The notes under the pieces are model-generated. The model did no database searches. It was given only the letters and a program-made list of their open reading frames with translations, and was not told the origin of the DNA. Made by a program: the position numbers and the translations under genes. Of a DNA stretch of 35,728 nt, positions 6,622 to 13,417 are shown piece after piece; position 1 is the stretch's first letter; each line of letters opens with the position of its first letter. Origin of the DNA: DATEOR01 sp035296905 (GTDB lineage Bacteria; Actinomycetota; Thermoleophilia; Gaiellales; Gaiellaceae); contig DATHAA010000045.1 of NCBI GenBank assembly GCA_035296905.1, forward strand, positions 1-35,728, in the 5' to 3' direction.

Positions 6622-7536
6622 CTACGGCAGTACCGGCCGCGACCTGAGCAAAAGCCTGGCGGCGAGCGCCACGACGCCGACCCAGACGGCGGTCGCGAGC
6701 GTCACGTGCGCGAGCACGAGAGGCCAGGGCAGGTGCTCGCGCCACTGGATGTCCCCGATCGTCATCTGCACCAGGAGTAAGCCGAGGACGCCGGCGGCAA
6801 ACATGAGGTCGGCGCGCGCCTCCTTCCGGTGCCAGAGGAGGGATGCGACTATGCCGACGAACGCGATGGAGAAGATCCCCGTGGCGCCCACGTGAATGTG
6901 GAGCGCATCAGGCAGGAGCCCGTAGCGCTTGATCTTCTCGCCCCCCGAGTGCGGGCCGGCGGCGGTGACGAGGGTCCCCGTGACGATCAGGACGAACGCG
7001 CTCGGCACAAGGACGACGGCGAGCCAGTTGGACGCGAGCGGCGGATGCTTGACGACACCGCGCACGAGGTCGTGCGCGCCGAGGGCGACGACGACGGCTA
7101 CCGCGAGGGCGAGCAAGGAGAGGAGGAAATGGGCCATGACGATCAGCGGGTGCAGCTCGACGAGCACGGTGATTCCTCCGAGGACACCCTGGAGGAGCAC
7201 CGTGATCGGCAGCGCCCATGCCGCCCAGAGAAGCCAACGCGGGAGCCGCTCGACGCGGATCGCTCCGATCGCGGCCGCGAGCGTGACGAGGCCCACGACG
7301 AAGCCGACTCCGCGATTGCCGTACTCGACGAGCGCGTGGAAGTTCTTTTCCGGGAGGAAGGACGAGCCGCAGCGCGGCCAGTTGTCGCAGCCGAGCCCCG
7401 AGCCGGTGAGACGCACCGTCGCGCCCGAGACGACGATGAGGAAGAGCGCGGCGAGCGCGGCGTAGGACAGCAAGGCGAAGGTCTCCGCCGAGATGGCGAA
7501 GCGCGCCCGGGAGACCGGCGTCGTGTTCGCTTCCAT
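6622..7536 (-). CDS. ctaA: heme A synthase (COX15/CtaA family), 304 aa
   Basis: Oxidises heme O to heme A for aa3-type cytochrome oxidases, in the cytoplasmic membrane. About eight membrane segments are visible. Family marks: VRLTGSGLGCDNWPRC (Cys50 and Cys56, the loop cysteine pair), HALVEYGNR (acidic residue of the active site; Asn where many homologues have His), ELHPLIVMAHFLLS, and DALHIHVGATG and VLAHVTLATAV for the second half. ATG chosen at 7534-7536, where it overlaps the selD stop (TGATG), so it is probably translationally coupled to selD. No ctaB or oxidase genes lie in the window. Confidence 0.9.
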   Translation of the reverse strand: MEANTTPVSRARFAISAETFALLSYAALAALFLIVVSGATVRLTGSGLGCDNWPRCGSSFLPEKNFHALVEYGNRGVGFVVGLVTLAAAIGAIRVERLPRWLLWAAWALPITVLLQGVLGGITVLVELHPLIVMAHFLLSLLALAVAVVVALGAHDLVRGVVKHPPLASNWLAVVLVPSAFVLIVTGTLVTAAGPHSGGEKIKRYGLLPDALHIHVGATGIFSIAFVGIVASLLWHRKEARADLMFAAGVLGLLLVQMTIGDIQWREHLPWPLVLAHVTLATAVWVGVVALAARLLLRSRPVLP

Positions 7537-8564
7537 CAGCCGAGGGCTAGGCCGGTTCCTTCGACGACCTGCCCGATGCGGGCGAGCGCGAGGCCGGCGT
7601 CCGAGAAGGCCGCCTCGAGCACCACGCCCTTCTCGGCCGGGAGCGAGACCAGGAGGCCGCCGGCCGTCTGCGGATCGAAGCCGAGCGTTTCGAGCTCCTC
7701 GGGGAGCCCGTTGAGCCGCGCCGCGCCGGCGACGAACTCCCGGTTCCGCTGGTCGCCGCCGGTGCGAAGGCCGCGGCGCGCGACGGCCAGGGCCCCGGGA
7801 AGAGCCGGGATGGATGCGGGGTCGAGCACGATGCATACGCCGCTCCGTTCGGCCATCTCGTGCGCATGGCCGAAGAGGCCAAAACCGGTCACGTCGGTGA
7901 CCGCGGATGGCTCGAAGGGGCGCAGGGCCTCGGCGGCGCGGTCGTTCAGCTCCGTCATCGCCGCGGCCGCCGCCTGCAGCTCCTCGTCGCCCAGGACCTT
8001 CTTCCGCACGCCAGTAAGGACGAGCCCAGTGCCGAGCGGCTTCGTCAGATACACGGCGTCGCCCGGCACGGCGCTGCTTTTCCGCCAGATCGCGTCCGGA
8101 TGCGCCGTGCCGACGACGGCGAGACCGTACTTCGGCTCGTCGTCGCGAGTGGTGTGGCCGCCCGCGAGCAGTGCGCCGGCCTCCTCCACCTTGGCCGCTG
8201 CCGCGTCGAAGACCGCCCTCACCGACTCGAGCGGGAGCTCCTCCGGGAAGGCGGCCACGGAGAGCGCGAGAAGCGGCTTGCCTCCCATCGCGAAGACGTC
8301 GTTCAGCGCGTTGACCGCCGCGACGGCACCGAAGAGCGCGGGGTCGTCGACCATGGGCGGAAAGAAGTCCGTCGTGAAGATGAGCGCGCGCTCGTCGTCG
8401 AGCTTGTAGACCGCGGCGTCGTCCGCGGGCGAGAGCCCGACGAGTAGGTTCTCCGAATCGGCGGGCGCAAAGCCTGCGAGGAGCTCCTCGAGCCGGCCGG
8501 CGGCGTACTTGGCCGCGCAGCCTCCTCCGGCTTCGAGACTCGCGAGTCGCGCAGTAGTCTCCAC
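7536..8564 (-). CDS. selD: selenide, water dikinase (selenophosphate synthase), 342 aa
   Basis: Makes selenophosphate from selenide and ATP, the Se donor for selenocysteine, 2-selenouridine tRNA or Se-dependent molybdenum hydroxylases. N-terminal loop GGGCAAK puts Cys16 and Lys19 at the positions of the catalytic Cys/Sec and Lys; codon 16 is TGC, so this is the Cys form. Further marks: SPADDAAVYKL, FTTDFFPPMVDDP, NALNDVFAMGGKP (nucleotide/metal-binding Asp and Asn residues), GGHTT, DVTGFGLFGHAHEMA, DPQTAGGLLV. The GTG at 8562-8564 gives a length close to the family's ~345 residues. A TAACCT box seven bases upstream implies a leaderless mRNA. No selA, selB, selenocysteine tRNA or mnmH was seen here. 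Confidence 0.92.
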   Translation of the reverse strand: METTARLASLEAGGGCAAKYAAGRLEELLAGFAPADSENLLVGLSPADDAAVYKLDDERALIFTTDFFPPMVDDPALFGAVAAVNALNDVFAMGGKPLLALSVAAFPEELPLESVRAVFDAAAAKVEEAGALLAGGHTTRDDEPKYGLAVVGTAHPDAIWRKSSAVPGDAVYLTKPLGTGLVLTGVRKKVLGDEELQAAAAAMTELNDRAAEALRPFEPSAVTDVTGFGLFGHAHEMAERSGVCIVLDPASIPALPGALAVARRGLRTGGDQRNREFVAGAARLNGLPEELETLGFDPQTAGGLLVSLPAEKGVVLEAAFSDAGLALARIGQVVEGTGLALG

Positions 8565-8577
8565 GCGATGGAGGTTA
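8555..8577. promoter_or_regulatory. symmetric divergent leaderless promoter / dyad between selD and the DDAH-like gene
   Basis: Rightward -10 TAGTCT (8555-8560) lies seven bases from the ATG at 8568. Leftward -10 TAACCT (minus strand 8577-8572) lies seven bases from the GTG at 8564. The two boxes are the outer parts of an inverted repeat CTCCA (8559-8563)/TGGAG (8569-8573) centred on 8566. The start codons are only three bases apart, so neither mRNA can have a leader. Confidence 0.55.
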
Positions 8578-9434
8578 CCCCCCGCACGTTTGGGTGTCAG
8601 AGCATGACCGGACGGCTCGAGCGCGTGCTCGTGAAGCCGCCCACATCGGGCTCCTGGGCGGCCTGGAGGGCCTACGGCTGGAGGGCGGAGCCCGACCCGG
8701 CCGGGTTGGAGGCCGAGCATGAGGCGTTTCGCGGCCTGCTCCAGGAGGCCGGGGCAGAGGTCGTCCTCGGCCAGACCGGCGACAGCTCGAATCCGGACGT
8801 TATCTACGCCTACGATCCCGCGCTCGTCACCGATTCGGGCGCAGTGCTCCTCATGCCCGGCAAAGAAGGACGTCGCCGCGAACCGGAGGAGATGGGCGTC
8901 GACTTCATGGAGGCGGGCGTGCCTCTGGCCGGCCAGCTGCGCTTCCCCGCGACCGTCGAAGGCGGGGATACCGTCTGGCTCGACGAACGCACGCTGCTCG
9001 TCGGGCGCGGCTACCGGACGAACGACGCCGGTATCCAGGGCCTCCACGAGCTCCTCCCCGACGTGGACGTGATCAGCTTCGACCTGCCCCACTATCACGG
9101 GGGCGGCAAGGTGCTCCACCTCATGTCGTTTCTCTCGCCGCTCGACCGCGACCTGGCTGTCGTCTACCTCCCGCTCATGCCGGTGCGGCTCGTCGAGCTC
9201 CTCCGCGAGCGAGGCATCGAGTTCGTCGAGGTGCCGGACGACGAGTTCGAGTCGATGGGCCCGAACGTCCTCGCGCTCGCGCCGCGCGTTGCTCTCGCGC
9301 TCGAGGGCAACGACGAGACCCGGCGGCGCATGGAGGCGGCCGGCGTGGACGTGCGCACCTACAAGGGAGACGAGATCTCCCGGAAGGGCGACGGCGGCCC
9401 TACCTGCCTGACGCGCCCGGTCCTGCGCTCCTAG
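8568..9434 (+). CDS. amidinotransferase/DDAH-like (dimethylarginine dimethylaminohydrolase) protein, 288 aa
   Basis: Guanidine-modifying enzyme superfamily, hydrolase branch (dimethylarginine or arginine to citrulline). The expected pieces are present: LVKPPTSGSW near the N-terminus, VEGGD with the substrate-binding acidic residue (about 131), HYHGGGKVLHLMSFLSPL with the catalytic His (about 174), and GGPTCLTRP with the nucleophile Cys280 near the C-terminus. Cytosolic, soluble. Start is ATG 8568 by leaderless spacing; ATG at 8604 (MTGRLERVLVK) is an alternative that gives a more typical N-terminus. The exact substrate cannot be told from sequence. Its stop shares CTAG with the convergent racemase-family gene. 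Confidence 0.8.
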   Translation: MEVTPRTFGCQSMTGRLERVLVKPPTSGSWAAWRAYGWRAEPDPAGLEAEHEAFRGLLQEAGAEVVLGQTGDSSNPDVIYAYDPALVTDSGAVLLMPGKEGRRREPEEMGVDFMEAGVPLAGQLRFPATVEGGDTVWLDERTLLVGRGYRTNDAGIQGLHELLPDVDVISFDLPHYHGGGKVLHLMSFLSPLDRDLAVVYLPLMPVRLVELLRERGIEFVEVPDDEFESMGPNVLALAPRVALALEGNDETRRRMEAAGVDVRTYKGDEISRKGDGGPTCLTRPVLRS

Positions 9435-10462
9435 CGAAGCAGGAAGCCGGTCCCGAGCTCGTCCCGCTCGTCGAGCAAGAACTCGTGCTCGCCCGTCTTG
9501 TGCGCGCTCCCTTCGACCTCCGTAATCACGGCAGGCCGCCCGGCCACCTCGGCGTCACCGACGACCCGCGCCGAGAACGCCGTTCCGACGATGCTGTCGT
9601 GCACTAGCTCCTCGCCGCGCGGAAGCTCGCCGTCCACGTCGAGCAGGGCGAGGCGGGCCGACGTGCCGCTGCCGCAGGGCGAGCGATCGACCTCTCCGTC
9701 GGCGAAGACGGTGACGTTCCGCTGGCGGAGCGGCGGTCCGTCTTCTATCCGCTCGAAGAAGATGGCGCCGTAGATGTCGCGGAGCTCAGGCTCGAGCGGG
9801 TGGACGAAGTCGTGCCCGGCCTCGAGCTCTCGCTTGATCTCGCGGCCGAGCTCGATGAGGCGCGGCAGGGAGTCCTTGTGAACCGGAAGTGGCGATTCGA
9901 CGGACGCGTAGAACGCGCCTCCGAAGGCGACTTCGGCGGGGAGCCCTCCGGCCTCGAGCCCGCGCGCCTCCACGTACGAGGGCACGTTCGTGAAGCGGAC
10001 GCTCTCCACACGCCCATTCCGCACGGAAGCCACCGTTTCGAGCCGGCCCGAGGGCACGTCGACGACGACCGCAGTCTGGGGCTCGACGGCCGCGATCAGG
10101 CCGCTCTCGAGCGCCCAAGTGACGAGCGCGATCGTCCCGTGCCCGCAGGCGGTCGAGTAGCCCGCGTTATGGAAGAAGACGACGCCGAGGTCGGCGCCCG
10201 CATCAGCCGGCTCCGTGACGAAGCAGCCGTACATGTCCGCATGCCCGCGCGGCTCGTGGACGAGCAGCTTGCGGACGTCATCGAGCAGCTCGAGCGCGGA
10301 TCGGCGCTTGTCGAGGATCGTGGCGCCCTCGAGCGGCGCCACACCGCCGGTGACGATGCGAAAAGGCTCGCCGGCGGTGTGGTAATCCGTCGTCTGGACT
10401 ACGAGGCCGTCTACGAGCCCTTTTCGATCGGAACGTCCACGAGATTGCCCCATTCGGTCCAT
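9431..10462 (-). CDS. proline racemase / 4-hydroxyproline 2-epimerase family, 343 aa
   Basis: Both catalytic cysteines are present: YSTACGHGT (Cys106) and DRSPCGSGTSAR (Cys263). A Cys/Cys pair is typical of true racemases/epimerases, whereas trans-3-hydroxyproline dehydratases have Thr at the second site. Other family marks are DYHTAGEPFRIVTGG at the N-terminus and PRGHADMYGC. No ATG/GTG/TTG lies closer to DYHTAGEP than ATG 10451-10453, so the start is 10462 or 10453, giving a 43-52-bp overlap with the end of the upstream rhodanese gene. Pathway: interconversion or catabolism of (hydroxy)proline; the partner oxidases are not nearby. The arginine-type hydrolase next door (convergent) may or may not be related. 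Confidence 0.85.
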   Translation of the reverse strand: MDRMGQSRGRSDRKGLVDGLVVQTTDYHTAGEPFRIVTGGVAPLEGATILDKRRSALELLDDVRKLLVHEPRGHADMYGCFVTEPADAGADLGVVFFHNAGYSTACGHGTIALVTWALESGLIAAVEPQTAVVVDVPSGRLETVASVRNGRVESVRFTNVPSYVEARGLEAGGLPAEVAFGGAFYASVESPLPVHKDSLPRLIELGREIKRELEAGHDFVHPLEPELRDIYGAIFFERIEDGPPLRQRNVTVFADGEVDRSPCGSGTSARLALLDVDGELPRGEELVHDSIVGTAFSARVVGDAEVAGRPAVITEVEGSAHKTGEHEFLLDERDELGTGFLLR

Positions 10463-11262
10463 GAGCCGTCGTAGTTTCGCACCCGTTCGAAGCCGAGCAG
10501 CTCGCTGAGGACGAACCACGTGTGTGCGCTGCGCTCGCCGATGCGGCAGTAGGCGGTCACTTCCTTCTCGGAGGTGATGCCGTTGCCGCCGTAGAGCTCG
10601 CGAAGCTCGTCGGCCGACTTGAACGTTCCGTCGTCACGGACGGCGCTCGCCCACGGGATGGAGACGGCCGAGGGTATGTGCCCCGCGCGCTGGGCGCCTT
10701 CCTGCTCGTAGCCCGGCGGCGCGATCAGCTCCCCCGCGTACTCGCCCGGCGAGCGGACGTCGACGAGCCCGCGGTCGTCGGCTCCGAGCCACTCCCGCAC
10801 CTGGTCGCGGTACGCGCGGATGGACTCGTCCCGCTCCTGCGCCGAATAGCTCTGCGCGGACGGAGAGGGCACGTCGGTCGTCAGCTCCCGGCCCTCGTCG
10901 ATCCACTTCTGGCGGCCGCCGTCGAGGATGCGGACGTCGCCGTGGCCGTAGACCTTCAGATACCAGTAGGCGTAGGCGGCGAACCAGTTGTTCTTGTCCC
11001 CGTAGACGACGACTGTGGTGTCGTTCCCGATCCCGAGGCCGCCGAGGAGCTGCTCGAAGGTCTCCCGGTCGACGACGTCGCGCTCGACGGGATCCTGCAG
11101 GTCGTCGCGCCAGTGCAGCTTGACGGCACCCGGAATGTGGCCCTCTTCATAGAGGTCGGGGTTCTCGTCGACCTCCGCGACGACGACCCTGTCGTCGCCT
11201 CCGTGCTCCGCGACCCAGTCGCTCGTGACGAGGACGGGCTTCGCGTATCCATTCTCTGCCAT
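10411..11262 (-). CDS. two-domain rhodanese (thiosulfate/3-mercaptopyruvate sulfurtransferase), 283 aa
   Basis: Transfers sulfane sulfur from thiosulfate or 3-mercaptopyruvate to a thiophilic acceptor, in the cytosol. Inactive N-terminal rhodanese domain (about 10-130, EGHIPGAVKLHW, LDGGRQKW) and catalytic C-terminal domain (about 145-280) with active-site loop AYCRIGERSAHTW, Cys239. The CRxGER(S/T) loop is the thiosulfate sulfurtransferase type. GGGAGG five bases before the ATG at 11262 is a clear ribosome binding site. The downstream racemase-family gene overlaps its 3' end. selD lies in the same neighbourhood; supply of sulfur/selenium for selenophosphate synthesis is possible but not shown. 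Confidence 0.9.
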   Translation of the reverse strand: MAENGYAKPVLVTSDWVAEHGGDDRVVVAEVDENPDLYEEGHIPGAVKLHWRDDLQDPVERDVVDRETFEQLLGGLGIGNDTTVVVYGDKNNWFAAYAYWYLKVYGHGDVRILDGGRQKWIDEGRELTTDVPSPSAQSYSAQERDESIRAYRDQVREWLGADDRGLVDVRSPGEYAGELIAPPGYEQEGAQRAGHIPSAVSIPWASAVRDDGTFKSADELRELYGGNGITSEKEVTAYCRIGERSAHTWFVLSELLGFERVRNYDGSWTEWGNLVDVPIEKGS

Positions 11263-11278
11263 TGCTACCTCCCGATCA

Positions 11279-11293
11279 CTTCAATTGTTGAAG
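11279..11293. promoter_or_regulatory. perfect inverted repeat CTTCAA-TTG-TTGAAG between the rhodanese and CBS genes
   Basis: Six-base arms with a three-base centre, located just upstream of the rhodanese SD and ~43 bases upstream of the CBS gene. Size and position fit an operator for a dimeric repressor acting on the divergent pair. Confidence 0.45.
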
Positions 11294-11335
11294 CGATCCT
11301 ACCACCCTCGTCGCGGCCTCGGCTATCCTCGGTAC

Positions 11336-11716
11336 ATGGGGAGCCTTGGGGATGTGATAACGGGTGAGATCGTCGCAGTGGCCCCCGAGGACACACTGGG
11401 GGAGGCTGCGGAACGAATGGCCGAGCAGGGCGTGGGATCAGCGATCGTCCTCGATTCCGGCCGCCTGATCGGGATCCTCACCGAGCGCGACCTCCTGAAG
11501 GCGGTCGCAGGCCGCGTCCACACGAGTGAGGCACGCGTGCGCGAGTGGATGACGGCAGACCCGATCACCGCCTCGGAGGGCGACTCCGCGGACGAGGCGA
11601 TCAGGACGATGCTCGACAACGGCTTCAGGCATCTGCCTGTCGTCGCCGCCGGCAGGACCGTGGGGGTCGTCAGCCTGCGCGAGCTCATGCGGGCCGCATT
11701 GCAGGTCGACGCCTGA
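11336..11716 (+). CDS. tandem CBS-domain protein, 126 aa
   Basis: Two CBS motifs fill the protein: residues ~8-60 (TLGEAAERMAEQGVGSAIVL, GRLIGILTERDLL) and ~70-125 (MTADPITASEGDSADEAI, HLPVVAAGRTVGVVSLREL). Stand-alone CBS pairs bind adenosine nucleotides and usually sense energy charge or regulate a partner. The ATG at 11336 follows a TATCCT box (11324-11329) by six bases, so it is probably leaderless. Divergent from the rhodanese gene. Confidence 0.88.
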   Translation: MGSLGDVITGEIVAVAPEDTLGEAAERMAEQGVGSAIVLDSGRLIGILTERDLLKAVAGRVHTSEARVREWMTADPITASEGDSADEAIRTMLDNGFRHLPVVAAGRTVGVVSLRELMRAALQVDA

Positions 11717-11750
11717 CCGACGGTAACCCCGGGTACGGCGCGTTCCCGCT

Positions 11751-11909
11751 CTAGAGAAGCTGCGCCGCGATCAGGCCAGCTGCGCCGAGCCAAAGCCCGG
11801 CGAGGGTCCCGATCAACGGTGCGAGTGGGCGAAGGGAAGGACGCGGTTCCATGTCGAAGAAGAATTCTCGGCTCGCGCGCCGCAATACTTCGACGCGGAA
11901 CTCGTGCAT
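11751..11909 (-). CDS. small membrane peptide, 52 aa, last gene of the XRE-TPR 2 operon
   Basis: ATG at 11907-11909, TAG at 11751-11753, starting 12 bases after the stop of the 31-aa peptide gene. A purine run GGGGGGAAGG directly precedes the ATG, closer than the ideal SD spacing. The N-terminal half is charged (MHEFRVEVLRRASREFFF); the C-terminal half is a single predicted membrane helix of ~22 residues (IGTLAGLWLGAAGLIAAQLL). Position suggests a partner of the preceding peptide (export, processing or immunity), but no family is recognised. Coding status rests on context and composition only. Confidence 0.5.
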   Translation of the reverse strand: MHEFRVEVLRRASREFFFDMEPRPSLRPLAPLIGTLAGLWLGAAGLIAAQLL

Positions 11910-11921
11910 CCTTCCCCCCGC

Positions 11922-12017
11922 CTAATGGCCGTCGAAGAACCCGACCCAGTGGCCCTTGCCCAAGAAAGCGGCCACCATCACGAGAAGAACGAGAAGCTGA
12001 ACTTGACGTGCCGTCAC
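11922..12017 (-). CDS. small hydrophobic peptide, 31 aa, downstream of XRE-TPR regulator 2
   Basis: GTG at 12015-12017, TAG at 11922-11924. A 13-base match to the anti-Shine-Dalgarno tail of 16S rRNA (minus strand of 12020-12032) precedes the GTG, with the AGGAGG core seven bases upstream. It starts 17 bases after the regulator's stop, so it is co-transcribed. Product: MTARQVQ, then a hydrophobic core (LLVLLVMVAAFL), then GKGHWVGFFDGH. Compared with the 29-aa peptide at 1668-1757, both have a hydrophobic core followed by Gly, then Trp-Val, then Asp. Candidate secreted signalling pro-peptide of the RRNPP type, or a short membrane regulator. Confidence 0.65.
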   Translation of the reverse strand: MTARQVQLLVLLVMVAAFLGKGHWVGFFDGH

Positions 12018-12019
12018 GC

Positions 12020-12032
12020 GATCACCTCCTTT
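12020..12032 (-). promoter_or_regulatory. exceptionally long Shine-Dalgarno (AAAGGAGGTGATC)
   Basis: Thirteen contiguous bases complementary to the conserved 3' end of bacterial 16S rRNA (…GATCACCTCCTTTCT). It decides the GTG start of the 31-aa peptide gene and predicts strong translation. No other gene in the window has such a site. Confidence 0.8.
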
Positions 12033-12034
12033 CC

Positions 12035-13375
12035 CTAGAACCGGAAGTCCTGGAGTGCCTCGGCTGCGCGCCGGTACAGGTGCGCCGCCTCGAGGTCCTC
12101 GCCGCGCCGCACGGCTAAATCGCCCTGCGCGATCCATGCTGCCGCACGGTGGCTCGCGGAGGAGAGCTGTTCGAAGCTGCCCTCCGCCTCCTTGAACATG
12201 GTGTCTGCCTCGTCGAGCCGCTCCTGGTCGAGGAGGGCCCGGCCGAGGACGAGCTGGGCGTTGCCGATCTCATCGAGGTGGTCGACACGGCCGCCCAGTA
12301 GGTCGAGAGCGTGCCGCGCCTGCTCCTCTGCGAGCTTCGGCTCGCCCGTGCGCAGGTGAACCTGCGCGAGGGACGAGACGACGTGGCCGGCGTCGGTATT
12401 GTCGCCGACCTCGAGGAGAACCCGATAGGCGTCCTTGAGGTGCTTGATCGCCTCCTCGGGCTTCCCGAGCTGGAAATTGAGTCCGCCGAGGTTGTTCAGG
12501 AGCTTGCCGACGTTCGACTGATCGGCGAGCTCCTCGTACTGCGCCTTGGCGCGCTCCGCGTACGAGCGGGCGAGCACCCAGTGCCCGGTGCGCTCGGCGA
12601 TCAGCGAAGCCTGGAAATAGTGGTGGGCGACCGTGCGCCGGTCGTTCAGGCTCTCTGCGAGCTCGAGCGCGCGCTCGACGTCCTCGCGCGCCGCTTCCCA
12701 GTCGCGCTGGCGCCGGTAGCAGCGCGAGCGCCAACCGAGAGCGTTCGAGCGCAGGCGATCGGCCGGGAGGCCGGAGCGCTCGGAGAGATCGAGTGCTTCG
12801 CTGAAGAGCGCCACTGCGGTGGAGATCGAAGAAAGCTTGTAGCGGCAGACACCGAGGCGGTAGAGCACCTCGGCCCGATCGACGTCGCTGAACGTCGGCG
12901 ATTCCGTGAGCTGCCGTGCGCGGTCGAGGAGTCCGATGGCCGACCGAACGTCGCCGAGCGACATCCGCGCCCAGCTCTCTGCGAGGAGAGAGCGGAACTC
13001 GAGCGACGGAACCGCGACGGTAGCGAGTGCGACGCCGAGCTTGTCGATCTCGGCGACGGCCTCTTCGAACGAGTTCGACTCGAGGGCTGCCTCGGCGCGG
13101 GCAACGACGCTCTCCACACGCTCCCGCTCGCTCGAGGAGACTCCGGTCTCGAGGAACGAGGGATCGACGCCGAGCCTGCTCGCGAGCCACCCGACGGTCT
13201 CACCTGTCGGGCGGGTCTTCCCGCGCTCGATCTGGCTGACGTACTCCTTCGAGAAGCGCTCGCCGGCGAGCGTCGTCTGGGTCAGCCCGCGCGCGATGCG
13301 CAGCTGGCGGACGCGCTCGCCCATCGAGGTGCGGGCGGCTGAGGCGGTGCGGGTGGCGGTGAGTTGATCGTGCAT
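12035..13375 (-). CDS. XRE-family HTH regulator with TPR domain (RRNPP-like) 2, 446 aa
   Basis: XRE helix-turn-helix at about residues 18-75 (GERVRQLRIARGLTQTTL, then YVSQIERGKTRPT), then ~370 residues of TPR repeats (for example VLYRLGVCRYKLSSISTAVALFSEAL, NNLGGLNFQLGKPEEAIKHL, HLRTGEPKLAEEQARHAL). Same architecture and length as the regulator at 1835-3139, but only loosely similar in sequence, so an old paralogue. The promoter is leaderless: TTGTGA, 16 bases, TATAGT, eight bases, ATG. The transcript continues into two small peptide genes. The promoter lies back-to-back with that of the small RNA at 13452. Autoregulation is likely but inferred. Confidence 0.85.
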   Translation of the reverse strand: MHDQLTATRTASAARTSMGERVRQLRIARGLTQTTLAGERFSKEYVSQIERGKTRPTGETVGWLASRLGVDPSFLETGVSSSERERVESVVARAEAALESNSFEEAVAEIDKLGVALATVAVPSLEFRSLLAESWARMSLGDVRSAIGLLDRARQLTESPTFSDVDRAEVLYRLGVCRYKLSSISTAVALFSEALDLSERSGLPADRLRSNALGWRSRCYRRQRDWEAAREDVERALELAESLNDRRTVAHHYFQASLIAERTGHWVLARSYAERAKAQYEELADQSNVGKLLNNLGGLNFQLGKPEEAIKHLKDAYRVLLEVGDNTDAGHVVSSLAQVHLRTGEPKLAEEQARHALDLLGGRVDHLDEIGNAQLVLGRALLDQERLDEADTMFKEAEGSFEQLSSASHRAAAWIAQGDLAVRRGEDLEAAHLYRRAAEALQDFRF

Positions 13376-13379
13376 CTAA

Positions 13380-13409
13380 GTGAACTATACGGGGGAAAAT
13401 TTACTTCAC
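13380..13409. promoter_or_regulatory. GTGAA…TTCAC dyad over the regulator 2 promoter
   Basis: GTGAA (13380-13384) and TTCAC (13405-13409) form an inverted repeat. One arm is next to the -10, the other overlaps the -35 of the leaderless regulator promoter. ACTT repeats (13403, 13416, 13421) continue into the -35 of the divergent RNA promoter. Plausible autoregulatory operator. Confidence 0.4.
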
Positions 13410-13411
13410 AA
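13384..13411 (-). promoter_or_regulatory. leaderless promoter of XRE-TPR regulator 2
   Basis: Minus strand: TTGTGA (13411-13406), 16-base spacer, TATAGT (13389-13384), then eight bases to the ATG at 13375. Confidence 0.65.
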
Positions 13412-13417
13412 GGCTAC

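Noticed and set aside
5450..6745. Long minus-strand open frame overlapping the helicase end and the PAC2 gene
   Set aside because: Arg/Ala-rich shadow in another frame of the PAC2 gene; no start signal and no family features.
6829..8409. Plus-strand open frame opposite ctaA and selD
   Set aside because: Antisense to two clear genes; low-complexity Arg/Asp/Ser translation.
8511..8525. Possible selenocysteine codon in selD
   Set aside because: The codon at the catalytic position reads TGC (Cys) on the minus strand; no in-frame TGA there.
8565..9119. Upstream extension of the selD frame
   Set aside because: It is antisense to the DDAH-like gene. SelD homology (Cys16/Lys19 loop) begins right after the GTG at 8564.
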